Shown here one piece after another: positions 1-6,438 of a stretch of DNA of 12,456 nucleotides. Made by a program: the position numbers and the translations under genes. Below the pieces are notes generated by a model, which was given only the letters and a program-made list of their open reading frames with translations, ran no database searches and was not told where the DNA came from. This DNA comes from CAYZAK01 sp964476445 (GTDB lineage Bacteria > CG03 > SLGR01 > JAGXOG01), in contig CAYZAK010000045.1 in the NCBI GenBank assembly GCA_964476445.1, forward strand, positions 1 to 12,456, read 5' to 3'. Each line of letters opens with the position of its first letter. The stretch's first letter is position 1.

Positions 1-89
1 TCTAGTCTCCTTTCGTTTTCCATTTTAACTAGAATGTTGCACTTTGTCATTGAATACGTGATTAGTATTATCTCTTTTTATAAAATTTT

Positions 90-815
90 TTAAAGTTCAA
101 ATCTCCACCATAATTTAATTACGGGCCAAAATCGGGGGGTCACCTGAGAACCCAGTTTAAGATGGAAACTGTCCCAGGCAATCAGAAACGCTGCTCCGGT
201 GTATAATTCCTGGAATGTCTTTCCGTATCCGGCATCCAATAGAAATTTTGTTCTGCTACCCAGGTCGGTTTCCAGACCACCCATAAATACGGGCCGGGCT
301 AACAGGTGAAATAATTCACCACTAATATTTTTTCCGGCCAGCGTTAATATAAATTTTTCGAATTCTCTGCCGAATAATCCCGAGGTTTCGTCATCTATAA
401 CTGAAAGAGTTGGATACTCCCATGAACCCATAAAATGAAAATTGGTGTTAGAAGTCATGGATAAAGTGGCAGTTAAAAAATAAGGAACAACAGTGCCCGA
501 GGGAAAGTTATAAATAGTAGCTCCTCCCGCTATACCGATAGCGGATTCATCGGGATCTATAATAGTATACTTTCCGCTGAGATTAATGCAGGGCGGAGAA
601 AGAGCCTTCATTAGAGGCCTGCTTCCAAGTTGTAAGTTATCTGTTAGTCCGTAAGTTAAATTTAGATTCCATGATTTTAATCTAAACTCTCGCCGGTTTA
701 AAGTACGGGCCGTGGGAACTCCAATATTATCAATAAGCGGACTGCCGGAAAACCCAGTTTGCCCGCTCTTTACTCCGCCAAGCAGAATTACAATAAGTAC
801 TAATAATGTTTTCAC
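90..815 (-). CDS. Putative outer-membrane beta-barrel protein, function unknown
   Basis: This 241-residue protein starts with a typical signal peptide: Lys2, a hydrophobic core at about residues 4-13, then small residues near 15-19, so it is probably exported. The rest alternates polar and hydrophobic residues in strand-like segments rich in Gly and aromatics. The segment YGLTDNLQLG at 55-64 is of the kind seen in beta-barrel proteins of diderms, and the C-terminus (WWRFEL) is aromatic/hydrophobic as expected for insertion by the BAM machinery. I recognise the general fold type but not a named family or substrate. The start is GTG at 813-815, chosen because an AGGAGG Shine-Dalgarno sequence (complement at 825-830) lies 9 nt upstream. 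It has no operon partner: its upstream neighbour is a pseudogene on the other strand. Localisation is inference from composition. Confidence 0.65.
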   Translation of the reverse strand: MKTLLVLIVILLGGVKSGQTGFSGSPLIDNIGVPTARTLNRREFRLKSWNLNLTYGLTDNLQLGSRPLMKALSPPCINLSGKYTIIDPDESAIGIAGGATIYNFPSGTVVPYFLTATLSMTSNTNFHFMGSWEYPTLSVIDDETSGLFGREFEKFILTLAGKNISGELFHLLARPVFMGGLETDLGSRTKFLLDAGYGKTFQELYTGAAFLIAWDSFHLKLGSQVTPRFWPVIKLWWRFEL

Positions 816-1028
816 TGGAAGTTACCTCCTCTTTTATATTATTTAAAAATCTATGTATCTCCTTGCAACCAGGTTAAATGGATATGTATTTTTGAAATTT
901 TATCAAATTTGATCGGATTATAAAAATTTTTCTACACTGAGAATTCCTATAACTACTATCACTGTGCCGGGAAAATATACAGGAATAATATATCCGCTCG
1001 GGGAAACGTATATACCCAAATGTCATAG
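816..1028. other. Intergenic region upstream of the outer-membrane-type gene
   Basis: This stretch is AT-rich and has no credible ORF. It carries the ribosome-binding site of the GTG-initiated gene to its left (complement of AGGAGG at 825-830). A perfect 12-bp palindrome, ATCAAATTTGAT, lies at 902-913 and could be an operator, but I could not place a convincing -35/-10 pair beside it. The right part, from about 960, has short plus-strand open stretches that may be further eroded parts of the pseudogene at 1029-1428. Confidence 0.3.
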
Positions 1029-1428
1029 AATAAGTTTATCAACGGGTCCGCCCGGCAGTTTACCGTTTTAAAAACCTGCCGAAAAATGGCCAGGTACAAC
1101 ATATACTATCACAACGAAAACTTTGCAGGTCTGGGAACAAAAGACGAATCAAAGCTCAGGACCTATTACTGGACGGGAAGTGCGGAACGGACGCCATAAC
1201 AAGAATAAAAACAGATACCAGCTCTCAGGCGAGAGTAACAATTGAGATTTATAATATTACCGGCGAATGTATCTCAACTTTTCTTGATGATGAACCCTAG
1301 CCTCCCGATCAGTGGTGGAATATCGGGTGGGACGGAAGAAACTATCGCGGAGAGTATGTAGCGTGTATTTATGCTGACTGAAGGCCGGAAATAACGAGAA
1401 AGTTGTCAATAAAGCGGTACTACGATGA
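1029..1428 (+). pseudogene. Decayed C-terminus of a secreted or surface protein with a FlgD-like Ig domain
   Basis: Plus-strand translation gives recognisable protein broken over three frames. From 1029 to 1199 one frame reads through NIYYHNENFAGLGTKDE and SKLRTYYWTG to a stop. The similarity then moves to the frame starting at 1181: DAITRIKTDTSSQARVTIEI, YNITGE, an in-frame TAG at 1298-1300, then WDGRNYRGEYVACIYAD and TGA at 1379-1381. The last piece shifts again: NNEKVVNKAVLR and TGA at 1426-1428. The core (VTIEIYN.TGE, then W.GWDGRN.RGEYVA..Y, then N.EKVV.K) is the pattern of FlgD-type Ig-like domains at the ends of exported proteins. Two frameshifts plus an internal stop show that it is dead. 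The N-terminal boundary is unclear, and no start codon or ribosome-binding site is visible. Confidence 0.7.
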
Positions 1429-1469
1429 AATTTTAAAAAGTCATAAACAACCTATTTTGTTTACTATTA

Positions 1470-1513
1470 AGTTTACAACTTTAATTTTATCTTATATACT
1501 AAAGTTGTAAACT
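1470..1513 (+). promoter_or_regulatory. Sigma-70-like promoter embedded in a perfect 14-bp inverted repeat
   Basis: A -35 box TTTACA (1472-1477), a 17-bp spacer and a -10 box TATACT (1495-1500) form a near-consensus promoter. It predicts transcription starting near 1507, about 20 nt before the ATG at 1528. The same DNA holds a perfect inverted repeat: AGTTTACAACTTTA at 1470-1483 and its reverse complement at 1500-1513. One arm covers the -35 and the other covers the end of the -10 and the start site. Each arm is itself a small dyad (AGTT, 3 bp, AACT), with dyad centres at about 1475 and 1508, 33 bp or roughly three helical turns apart. This is the layout of an autorepressor operator. The obvious candidate binder is the winged-helix domain of the gene it drives. 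An AGGG Shine-Dalgarno lies at 1517-1520. Confidence 0.7.
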
Positions 1514-1527
1514 ATTAGGGTATTTTT

Positions 1528-2553
1528 ATGGATATTAAAAAATTAATTTTAGAAAAAATAAATAAACAAGATTCTGTTAAATCCTCTGAGATAATGGAAG
1601 AAACGGGTTTTTCCCGCACTTACATTGCAAAATTTCTCCGGCAGCTGCAAGAAGAGGGGAAAATAATTAGATTGGGTAAAGCCAATCGGACTCATTACGT
1701 AAAAGCAGATAAACAAAAATTAAAAAAAGCCAGAAAAACAATTCAGGATATTCATCTGGACTTAAAAAATGAGAATCTTTTAGAGGACATAATTTTAAGT
1801 AAAATCAAGCGGCAGACCGGAATTTTTATGGACTTACCTCAAAATATAGAGGAAATATTAGAATATTCTTTCACTGAAATACTAAATAATGCTATCGAAC
1901 ACTCCGGTTCCGAAAAGATAAAGGTAACCATGAATAGAGATAACGAACAAGTACGTTTTATTATAGAAGATTTCGGGATAGGAATATTTAAAAATATACG
2001 TAAGAAGAAAAATTTAAATGATGACCTGGAGGCTATTCAGGACTTATTGAAAGGAAAACAGACTACAGCTCCTGAAGCTCATTCCGGGGAGGGTATCTTT
2101 TTCACTTCAAAAGCAGCCGACGTATTGACTATTCGAGGAATTAATAAAAGAATTTTATTCAATAATTTAATTGATGATATTTTTATTTACGATTCCGGAC
2201 AAAAAAAAGAGGGTACAAGGGTGGTTTTTACTATAAACCTGAACAGTAGCCAATCCTTAAAAGAAATATTCAGACAATTTACTGGAGAAGGATTCACTTT
2301 TAATAAAACAGAAGTAAAGGTGGATCTTTTTAACCTGGGAAGCAATTTTATATCCCGTTCTCAAGCAAGACGAATTATTTCCGGCTTGAACAAATTTGAA
2401 AAAATATTATTGAATTTTAAAGATATTGAAACAATAGGGCAGGGTTTCGCTGATGAAATATTCAGAGTCTGGCAAAAAAGACAGCCCGGGATAGAAATTA
2501 AAGTATTTAATACTAATGAGAATATTGATTTTATGATAAATAGAGCTAAGTAG
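1528..2553 (+). CDS. Winged-helix / GHKL ATPase / DUF4325 (STAS-like) fusion regulator
   Basis: This 341-residue soluble protein has three parts. Residues 1-60 form a winged helix (SSEIMEETGFSRTYIAKFL recognition region, then a wing around GKANRTHYV). Residues about 105-240 are a GHKL (HATPase_c) ATP-binding domain with the N box E117 ILNNAIEHS, the G1 box D148 FGIG and the G2 box H185 SGEGIFF, so ATP binding looks intact. Residues about 272-335 match the DUF4325 family (SRSQARRI, then NFKDIETIGQGFADEIF), which resembles STAS anti-anti-sigma domains. I see no phosphoacceptor His box, so it is not a classical sensor kinase. In the RsbW/SpoIIAB family similar ATPases phosphorylate or sequester STAS partners; here the ATPase and STAS-like parts share one chain with a DNA-binding domain. 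Inference: ATP-gated repressor or switch that binds its own promoter. It is alone on the plus strand and no terminator is obvious. Confidence 0.82.
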   Translation: MDIKKLILEKINKQDSVKSSEIMEETGFSRTYIAKFLRQLQEEGKIIRLGKANRTHYVKADKQKLKKARKTIQDIHLDLKNENLLEDIILSKIKRQTGIFMDLPQNIEEILEYSFTEILNNAIEHSGSEKIKVTMNRDNEQVRFIIEDFGIGIFKNIRKKKNLNDDLEAIQDLLKGKQTTAPEAHSGEGIFFTSKAADVLTIRGINKRILFNNLIDDIFIYDSGQKKEGTRVVFTINLNSSQSLKEIFRQFTGEGFTFNKTEVKVDLFNLGSNFISRSQARRIISGLNKFEKILLNFKDIETIGQGFADEIFRVWQKRQPGIEIKVFNTNENIDFMINRAK

Positions 2554-2575
2554 ATAAAATAGCACAGAATCAAGA

Positions 2576-2638
2576 GATTTTCATATTAATACGGTGATTG
2601 TATATATTTATTTCGGGATATATAATATCTATCAGATA
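2576..2638. repeat. Left copy of a diverged intergenic repeat preceding repeat A
   Basis: The segment GATTTTCATATTAATACG at 2576-2593 matches 6252-6269 at 16 of 18 positions. In both places about 45-50 bp of AT-rich sequence follows and then a copy of repeat A. The conserved order and spacing suggest that both places carry remnants of one longer element of about 85-90 bp. No coding potential is seen. Confidence 0.45.
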
Positions 2639-2705
2639 CAAAAATAGAACCGTCACCTTTTTGCAAAAATAGAACCGTCACCTTTTTGGAACCGTCACCT
2701 TTTTG
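2639..2705 (+). repeat. Repeat A: two perfect 25-bp tandem units plus a 17-bp partial unit
   Basis: Units at 2639-2663 and 2664-2688 are identical. A third partial unit, GAACCGTCACCTTTTTG, follows at 2689-2705. Each full unit begins CAAAAA and ends TTTTTG, complementary ends that could form a 6-bp stem around a 13-nt loop containing GAACCGTCACC. Further copies of the core occur at 4491-4505, at 6318-6338 (degenerate) and in inverted orientation at 12324-12342. It resembles REP-type or transposon-end sequence, but no transposase is present in the window. Confidence 0.85.
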
Positions 2706-2793
2706 CCTGCGACGAGATAAAACATGTAAAGGCTAGACTCGGAACATTTCCTCTTAAATAACCCTGGGCTTTTTTTCTTTTCATGGTAAACAG

Positions 2794-3567
2794 TTAAAAT
2801 TTAGCTTTTAAATAATCCATAAAAAGAACTACCTTCCGGGAATCTTTGGGGTTAAAGATGAAATTCCTTATATCTTTTGCAAGCCGGTTAAAGTCATAAT
2901 CCCCGCACCTGGTCGTAAGTTTTTTCTTGAGCTCGGTTCTGTCTTTTATATTTAGCTTTTCGGATAAGTAATTCATGTCCGGTTCTGTCTGCCCGTGGAG
3001 GAAGACTATATCAAAAAAATCCCTGCCCATCGGCCGGGACCTGGTAAATACCGCGCATATTTTCTGAGCAAGGAGTAAATCTATCGGAGCGATAAATATA
3101 CTGTTAAACACCTCGAACTTGTTTATTAATTCTTTATCCGGATCGTATTTATAATCTTGGGGTTGGGTATCAAACCCGATGACCAGTTTTGAATTAATAT
3201 GTCCGGACAACCCTGTTTGAGAAATAATATCCAGAAACTTAAAAAGACATTTATAGACTTTCCCTGTTTTTATTTTAGTTTCAAGTTTATACCCTTCCAG
3301 TTCTAAATTCTTTTTTATATGCTCCGCTAAATCTATAAATTCTTCTTTCGATACCCCCCGGTTATCAAAATCAAGGTCTTCTGAAAATCTAGTGTTCTGA
3401 TGTATAATCCTTATGGCTGTACCCCCCATAAATACAAGGTTTGCGCCGTATTTTGAGTTATAGATAATATCCAGTATCTTATATTGAAGATATTCACGAA
3501 GGATATTCTTTTTGTACGGTTTTATATTATCCGGATAAAAACTGCTTAGATGCTCTATATCAATCAT
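2794..3567 (-). CDS. AbiEii-family nucleotidyltransferase toxin (AbiE-like system 1)
   Basis: This 257-residue protein has the pattern of AbiEii (type IV) toxins of the DNA polymerase beta nucleotidyltransferase fold. Motif I is GGT at 48-50 in VFMGGTAIR. The metal-binding motif is D64-L-D66 in RFSEDLDFD. The later conserved block has K169 and GRDFFD at 181-186. All expected catalytic residues are present, so activity is plausible. Characterised AbiEii proteins depend on GTP and are bacteriostatic, and a related toxin (MenT) modifies tRNA 3' ends; the substrate here is unknown. The ATG overlaps the upstream antitoxin stop by 8 nt (ATGATTGA), implying translational coupling. No terminator is obvious downstream, where the repeat A array begins about 90 bp away. 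Confidence 0.88.
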   Translation of the reverse strand: MIDIEHLSSFYPDNIKPYKKNILREYLQYKILDIIYNSKYGANLVFMGGTAIRIIHQNTRFSEDLDFDNRGVSKEEFIDLAEHIKKNLELEGYKLETKIKTGKVYKCLFKFLDIISQTGLSGHINSKLVIGFDTQPQDYKYDPDKELINKFEVFNSIFIAPIDLLLAQKICAVFTRSRPMGRDFFDIVFLHGQTEPDMNYLSEKLNIKDRTELKKKLTTRCGDYDFNRLAKDIRNFIFNPKDSRKVVLFMDYLKAKF

Positions 3568-4180
3568 TTTTCAGATACCTCAACAATTTTTCAACTCTAT
3601 ACTTTAGCTTCTTCTGCCCGAATTTCTCCACATATGATAATAGCTTTTTTTCCTCTATGGATTCCCAAAACATTTCGCTGCTGATTCTGAGCTCCCTGTA
3701 ATCTTTAAGCGTATCATAATGAGGATTAAGATAGAGATAATCCAGGAGAGCCTTTTCGGGCGCGGCTATTTTGTAGGGTGTATCATCATTTTTCCTGACT
3801 ATATGATAGCCAAAAAAAAGTTCAGGCTTCAGGGTCCTGTAAGTAAACCCCCCTACCGGAGTACTGAAATTATATGTTCTCTTTGTTGAAACCGATGTTA
3901 CGCTGTAGACGCTTTCGGGAATGAGGCTGTAATGCGAAAGGGCAATCTCAAGTGATACATACGACGGCCTGTATATCTTATTGGCTATACGATAGAGGGT
4001 ATCTTCATTAACAGCCCTATCAGAAAAGATATAATATCCTTTTACTATTTTCCGTATATAGCCCTTGTCCTGCCATTCATTAAGCTGCCGTCGGCGGAAA
4101 TTGCTGTCAATTTTCCGTATATCATTTAAGGAAAACACAGTATACTCTTTTAAACTGTTTTTAAACTTTAAATACCTCAT
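3560..4180 (-). CDS. AbiEi-family antitoxin / winged-helix regulator (AbiE-like system 1)
   Basis: This 206-residue protein has an N-terminal winged helix (about 1-55: FSLNDIRKI, then RRRQLNEWQDKGYIRKIVKG, then YYIF). A C-terminal domain follows with the AbiEi-type segment YVSLEIALSHYSLIPE and a later APEKALLDYLY motif. Proteins of this type neutralise the downstream nucleotidyltransferase and repress their own promoter by binding inverted repeats. It is the first gene of a two-gene operon and overlaps the toxin by 8 nt. The ATG at 4178-4180 has no good Shine-Dalgarno upstream, so its translation may be weak or the start slightly different. A near-consensus promoter lies at 4222-4250. Identification rests on domain pattern plus pairing with an AbiEii protein. 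Confidence 0.82.
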   Translation of the reverse strand: MRYLKFKNSLKEYTVFSLNDIRKIDSNFRRRQLNEWQDKGYIRKIVKGYYIFSDRAVNEDTLYRIANKIYRPSYVSLEIALSHYSLIPESVYSVTSVSTKRTYNFSTPVGGFTYRTLKPELFFGYHIVRKNDDTPYKIAAPEKALLDYLYLNPHYDTLKDYRELRISSEMFWESIEEKKLLSYVEKFGQKKLKYRVEKLLRYLKND

Positions 4181-4182
4181 AT

Positions 4183-4250
4183 ATTTCGCATTGTTGCTAT
4201 TGATAACATTGTTACGAAATAATTATAATATACTTATGTGATATTTTCAA
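4183..4250 (-). promoter_or_regulatory. Promoter and candidate operator of AbiE-like system 1
   Basis: On the minus strand, -35 TTGAAA (plus positions 4245-4250), a 17-bp spacer and a perfect -10 TATAAT (4222-4227) predict a start near 4215. Just downstream lies an inverted repeat: ATTTCG at 4183-4188 and CGAAAT at 4215-4220. Inside it CATTGTT occurs at 4189-4195 and again at 4207-4213, 18 bp apart, and TAACATTGTTA at 4204-4214 is a small dyad. These sit over the start site and 5' leader, as expected for AbiEi autorepression. Confidence 0.65.
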
Positions 4251-4352
4251 CTTTTATACCCACCATTCACCAAACCCGGATCCCGGAGTCATATTCATAA
4301 ATAACGTCGCTTTTTTTAATTCAAAAGTAATAAAATAGTTGCTTTCATAAAC

Positions 4353-4384
4353 TATCCAGAATTGGATATATCCAAATCTGGATA
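4353..4384. repeat. 32-bp near-perfect palindrome between AbiE-like systems 1 and 2
   Basis: Outer arms TATCCAGA (4353-4360) and TCTGGATA (4377-4384) are exact complements. The core TTGGATATATCCAA (4362-4375) is itself a perfect 14-bp palindrome. Only the A/A pair at 4361 and 4376 breaks the symmetry. GGATATATCC occurs again at 4380-4389, 16 bp after the first. It could be an operator for a dimeric or tetrameric regulator or a cruciform/hairpin. No U-tract follows on either strand, so it is not a typical terminator. It lies about 100 bp upstream of the system 1 promoter. Confidence 0.75.
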
Positions 4385-4473
4385 TATCCTCTCTATTTAT
4401 TCAATTTTTGTCAAAAACCAAACCCTACAATAGTATCTATCTTTTTTCTATTCCGGTATTAACTCTCTATAAC

Positions 4474-4505
4474 GTTCCATGTTATGGAACAACCGTCACC
4501 TTTTT
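4474..4505. repeat. 7-bp hairpin followed by a single repeat A core, beside the system 2 toxin stop
   Basis: GTTCCAT (4474-4480) and ATGGAAC (4484-4490) form a perfect stem with a 3-nt loop. AACCGTCACCTTTTT (4491-4505) follows immediately and matches the repeat A core. The pair ends one base before the stop codon of the minus-strand gene at 4507. On the minus strand the hairpin lies 17 bases after the stop but has no following T-run, so intrinsic termination is unlikely. Confidence 0.6.
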
Positions 4506-4506
4506 C

Positions 4507-5313
4507 TTAATTTTGATTTAACTTAAATTTATTATTAAAACCGTCTAATTTTTCGGCAAATAACTCATATCCTGTATCCGGGGAATAATCAATACCCGGA
4601 TTCAACAATAAATCTGTATCTTTTCTAAATCCCGGTTCGCTGATTTTTTCATTGAGATTATTAAAATATTCTTTTTTTGATACAGCTGGAGACTTTAAAT
4701 ATTTTCTGAAAGTCTCAACAATCTTTTCTATCTCTGCTTTTCCGTATTTTAAGCCGTACCATATATCAAAAAGATCTCTCCCCTTTTTACGCTGATAAAG
4801 AGCTCTCATCTTTGTTCCTAAAAGTTCTTCAAGTGAATAAGTAACTATAGTACTTTCCCCGCGGAACCACCTGGAATCGACAGAAAACTTTTTTCTGTTA
4901 TCACCGAAAACCGTAAAATGCTCCCGGGTATTTATCTCTATCTTAAATTTCAGCGGGACGGCAGGCGGTATTTCAGACCGGCTTTTGTAGTAAAAAGTGA
5001 CTCTGTTTTTTGTCTGTTTCCAGTTAGGCTCACCGAGAATAGGATTACATATTTTTCTTATCTGCCCCATAACCTCTCCGATAGGGCCGGCCTCTTTTTG
5101 AACAAAATCAATATCTTCTGAATACCTAACAGACTTTTTATAATACAGTTTGTACAAAGCAGTTCCGCCTCTGAATATAAGTCTTTTAGATATAATTTCA
5201 TTAGAAAACAGTTCCACCAGCAATCTGCTCAGAATTAAGTCCTGCTCGACCTGGGAATCTAACCTCCACGGAGCTTCTTTTTTCCAGGAAATAATATAAT
5301 CTTCAGGCAGCAT
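4507..5313 (-). CDS. AbiEii-family nucleotidyltransferase toxin (AbiE-like system 2)
   Basis: This 268-residue protein has a complete AbiEii signature. GGT is at 49-51 in IFRGGTALYK. SEDIDF is at 65-70, with D67 and D69 as metal ligands. An acidic/basic strand KFKIEIN lies at about 122-128. K168 and GRDLFD at 178-183 form the C-terminal motif. It is clearly a different subfamily from the system 1 toxin: outside the catalytic blocks little is shared. The ATG lies 11 nt after the antitoxin stop. The sequence AGGAACGG overlapping that stop gives a Shine-Dalgarno 9 nt from the ATG, so the two genes are likely coupled. The predicted role is nucleotide transfer to an unknown RNA or protein target, causing growth arrest when the antitoxin is lacking. 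Confidence 0.9.
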   Translation of the reverse strand: MLPEDYIISWKKEAPWRLDSQVEQDLILSRLLVELFSNEIISKRLIFRGGTALYKLYYKKSVRYSEDIDFVQKEAGPIGEVMGQIRKICNPILGEPNWKQTKNRVTFYYKSRSEIPPAVPLKFKIEINTREHFTVFGDNRKKFSVDSRWFRGESTIVTYSLEELLGTKMRALYQRKKGRDLFDIWYGLKYGKAEIEKIVETFRKYLKSPAVSKKEYFNNLNEKISEPGFRKDTDLLLNPGIDYSPDTGYELFAEKLDGFNNKFKLNQN

Positions 5314-5324
5314 AATTTCCGTTC

Positions 5325-6119
5325 CTATACAACATCCGGTTCAATCTCCGTATTGACCATTACTTTCCACTTTTTATCCTGAGGTACCCCTGCTCGCTTA
5401 CCGTTACTTAATAGAGGGACGCGCGAAACCGTATTTTTTGATACCCAATCTGAAAGAGGCCCGGTAATACCGGTAAATCCGAACTTATCCAGCATAAAAC
5501 CCAAGCGTTGCAAAGTTGCCTGACTATGCATATCAACAGCTGCAGTTAAAAGTTTATCAGGAGCAAGTTTTTTCTCCCGGGCCAGCTCGATTAATATATT
5601 GGCCGCATTATTAAGCCCTCCGGCTTTTTTACTGTAATATACAACATCTACAGCCGTTGCTTCGCAGGTGGACACTTTGATATACCCCGACCTAGTTTTT
5701 TGGGTAATAAGTGGTGTTTCTTCAAAATCCTTATTGAAAACAAATTGAACATTAACTGCTTTCTTACGGACTGAACGTATCCGGTTTTTTGTCACAACCT
5801 GAAAAACTTGAGGTTGCTGGTGAGTAGCTCCGTGTATCAAAGCAGCGGATAGGAGCCCTACATAATAAGAAGAATCTAAATACCCCATTAATCTTTCAAC
5901 ATAATTAAACGGTGACGGGCTGCCCGACGCTCTTTCCTCAGGCCTAACTATCACATAAAAACCCTGTTTGGGGTGTATCAACTTATTTTCGCTTTTTAAC
6001 CGGGAAGTCGCATTATAAAAACCCGCTTCGGTCATGCCGGTTTCTTCTATTGCTTCTTTTGTAGTAAATGAATAAACGCCTTTTGACTGGCACTGTTCAA
6101 TAAATTTTTTTAATTTCAT
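5325..6119 (-). CDS. AbiEi-family antitoxin / transcriptional regulator (AbiE-like system 2)
   Basis: This 264-residue protein begins with a winged helix (about 1-58: FTTKEAIEETGMTEAGFYNA, then LIHPKQGFYVIV). It continues with an AbiEi-type C-terminal domain whose segment YYVGLLSAALIHGATHQQPQ (85-104) is characteristic of this antitoxin family. A motif CEATAVDVVYY near 152-162 matches the usual position of the conserved ATAxDL-like stretch. The expected functions are antagonism of the downstream nucleotidyltransferase and promoter autorepression. It is first in a two-gene operon. A promoter lies at 6155-6183, and AAGGA about 12 nt upstream of the ATG is the likely ribosome-binding site. It shows no close similarity to the system 1 or system 3 antitoxins beyond the winged-helix pattern, so the three systems look independently acquired. 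Confidence 0.88.
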   Translation of the reverse strand: MKLKKFIEQCQSKGVYSFTTKEAIEETGMTEAGFYNATSRLKSENKLIHPKQGFYVIVRPEERASGSPSPFNYVERLMGYLDSSYYVGLLSAALIHGATHQQPQVFQVVTKNRIRSVRKKAVNVQFVFNKDFEETPLITQKTRSGYIKVSTCEATAVDVVYYSKKAGGLNNAANILIELAREKKLAPDKLLTAAVDMHSQATLQRLGFMLDKFGFTGITGPLSDWVSKNTVSRVPLLSNGKRAGVPQDKKWKVMVNTEIEPDVV

Positions 6120-6135
6120 TGTTTCTTTTTCCTTA

Positions 6136-6196
6136 TTTGTGTAGTTTTATACATATTCTAATAGAAAATGACAGTTTTTGCAACTTTTTACACAAA
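6136..6196 (-). promoter_or_regulatory. Promoter of AbiE-like system 2 flanked by an 8-bp inverted repeat
   Basis: On the minus strand, -35 TTGCAA (plus 6178-6183), a 17-bp spacer and -10 TAGAAT (6155-6160) give a start near 6148. Perfect 8-bp inverted arms TTTGTGTA (6136-6143) and TACACAAA (6189-6196) lie on either side of the promoter, 45 bp apart. One arm is just upstream of the -35 and the other is in the leader. This is a plausible two-site operator for the AbiEi-type protein. Confidence 0.6.
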
Positions 6197-6251
6197 ATAG
6201 GGAAAATATTTTAACTACCTGATTAATTCAAGAAATAATACAAATTTACGT

Positions 6252-6338
6252 GATTTTTATATTAGTACGATGTTTGAACTTATTTTTTTAGTATATAACA
6301 CTTTAAAATTACCGGATAAAATAGAACCTCACTTTTTT
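6252..6338. repeat. Second copy of the diverged intergenic repeat, ending in a degenerate repeat A
   Basis: GATTTTTATATTAGTACG at 6252-6269 matches 2576-2593 at 16 of 18 positions. After about 48 bp of AT-rich DNA, AAAATAGAACC followed by TCACTTTTTT (6318-6338) is a decayed repeat A core that has lost one base relative to the 2639 units. It runs straight into repeat B at 6342. Confidence 0.5.
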
Positions 6339-6341
6339 AGA

Positions 6342-6394
6342 ATAAGTCCGCCACTGTGCCAGTACGGTGAAGTCCGTCTCCGAGGTGCTTTGGT
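6342..6394 (+). repeat. Repeat B, copy 1
   Basis: This copy is identical to 9112-9164 except for one base (52 of 53). It contains CACTGT and ACGGTG, which can pair as a 6-bp stem (one G-U) around GCCAGT, and the heptamer AAGTCCG appears twice. The trailing GGTGCTTT is immediately repeated. It lies downstream of the minus-strand AbiE-like system 3, between its stop and the system 2 promoter. Confidence 0.85.
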
Positions 6395-6438
6395 GCTTTG
6401 TTTTGTTATTTTGGAAATTTAATAGAATATCCCTCTTT

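Noticed and set aside
1..33. TCTAGT and ACTAGA inverted pair at the left edge as an attachment site
   Set aside because: Only 6 bp, at the window edge, with no second copy found near the island's other border.
902..913. ATCAAATTTGAT palindrome as an FNR/CRP-type site
   Set aside because: Half-sites are in the reverse arrangement and spacing for FNR (TTGAT, 4 bp, ATCAA), and no promoter could be placed beside it.
2361..2573. Minus-strand 70-codon open frame over the end of the GHKL gene
   Set aside because: It lies wholly antisense to a well-supported gene and has no ribosome-binding site or family resemblance.
2639..2705. Short tandem repeats as a possible CRISPR array
   Set aside because: The units abut directly with no spacers, there are fewer than three full copies, and no cas genes are present.
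2762..2781. CCCTGGG followed by a T-run as an intrinsic terminator
   Set aside because: The stem would be only about three pairs with almost no loop, too weak to call.
4176..4193. Four-codon leader ORF overlapping the system 1 antitoxin start
   Set aside because: ATG CGA AAT ATA TGA is present, but it has no Shine-Dalgarno and could easily be chance in AT-rich DNA.
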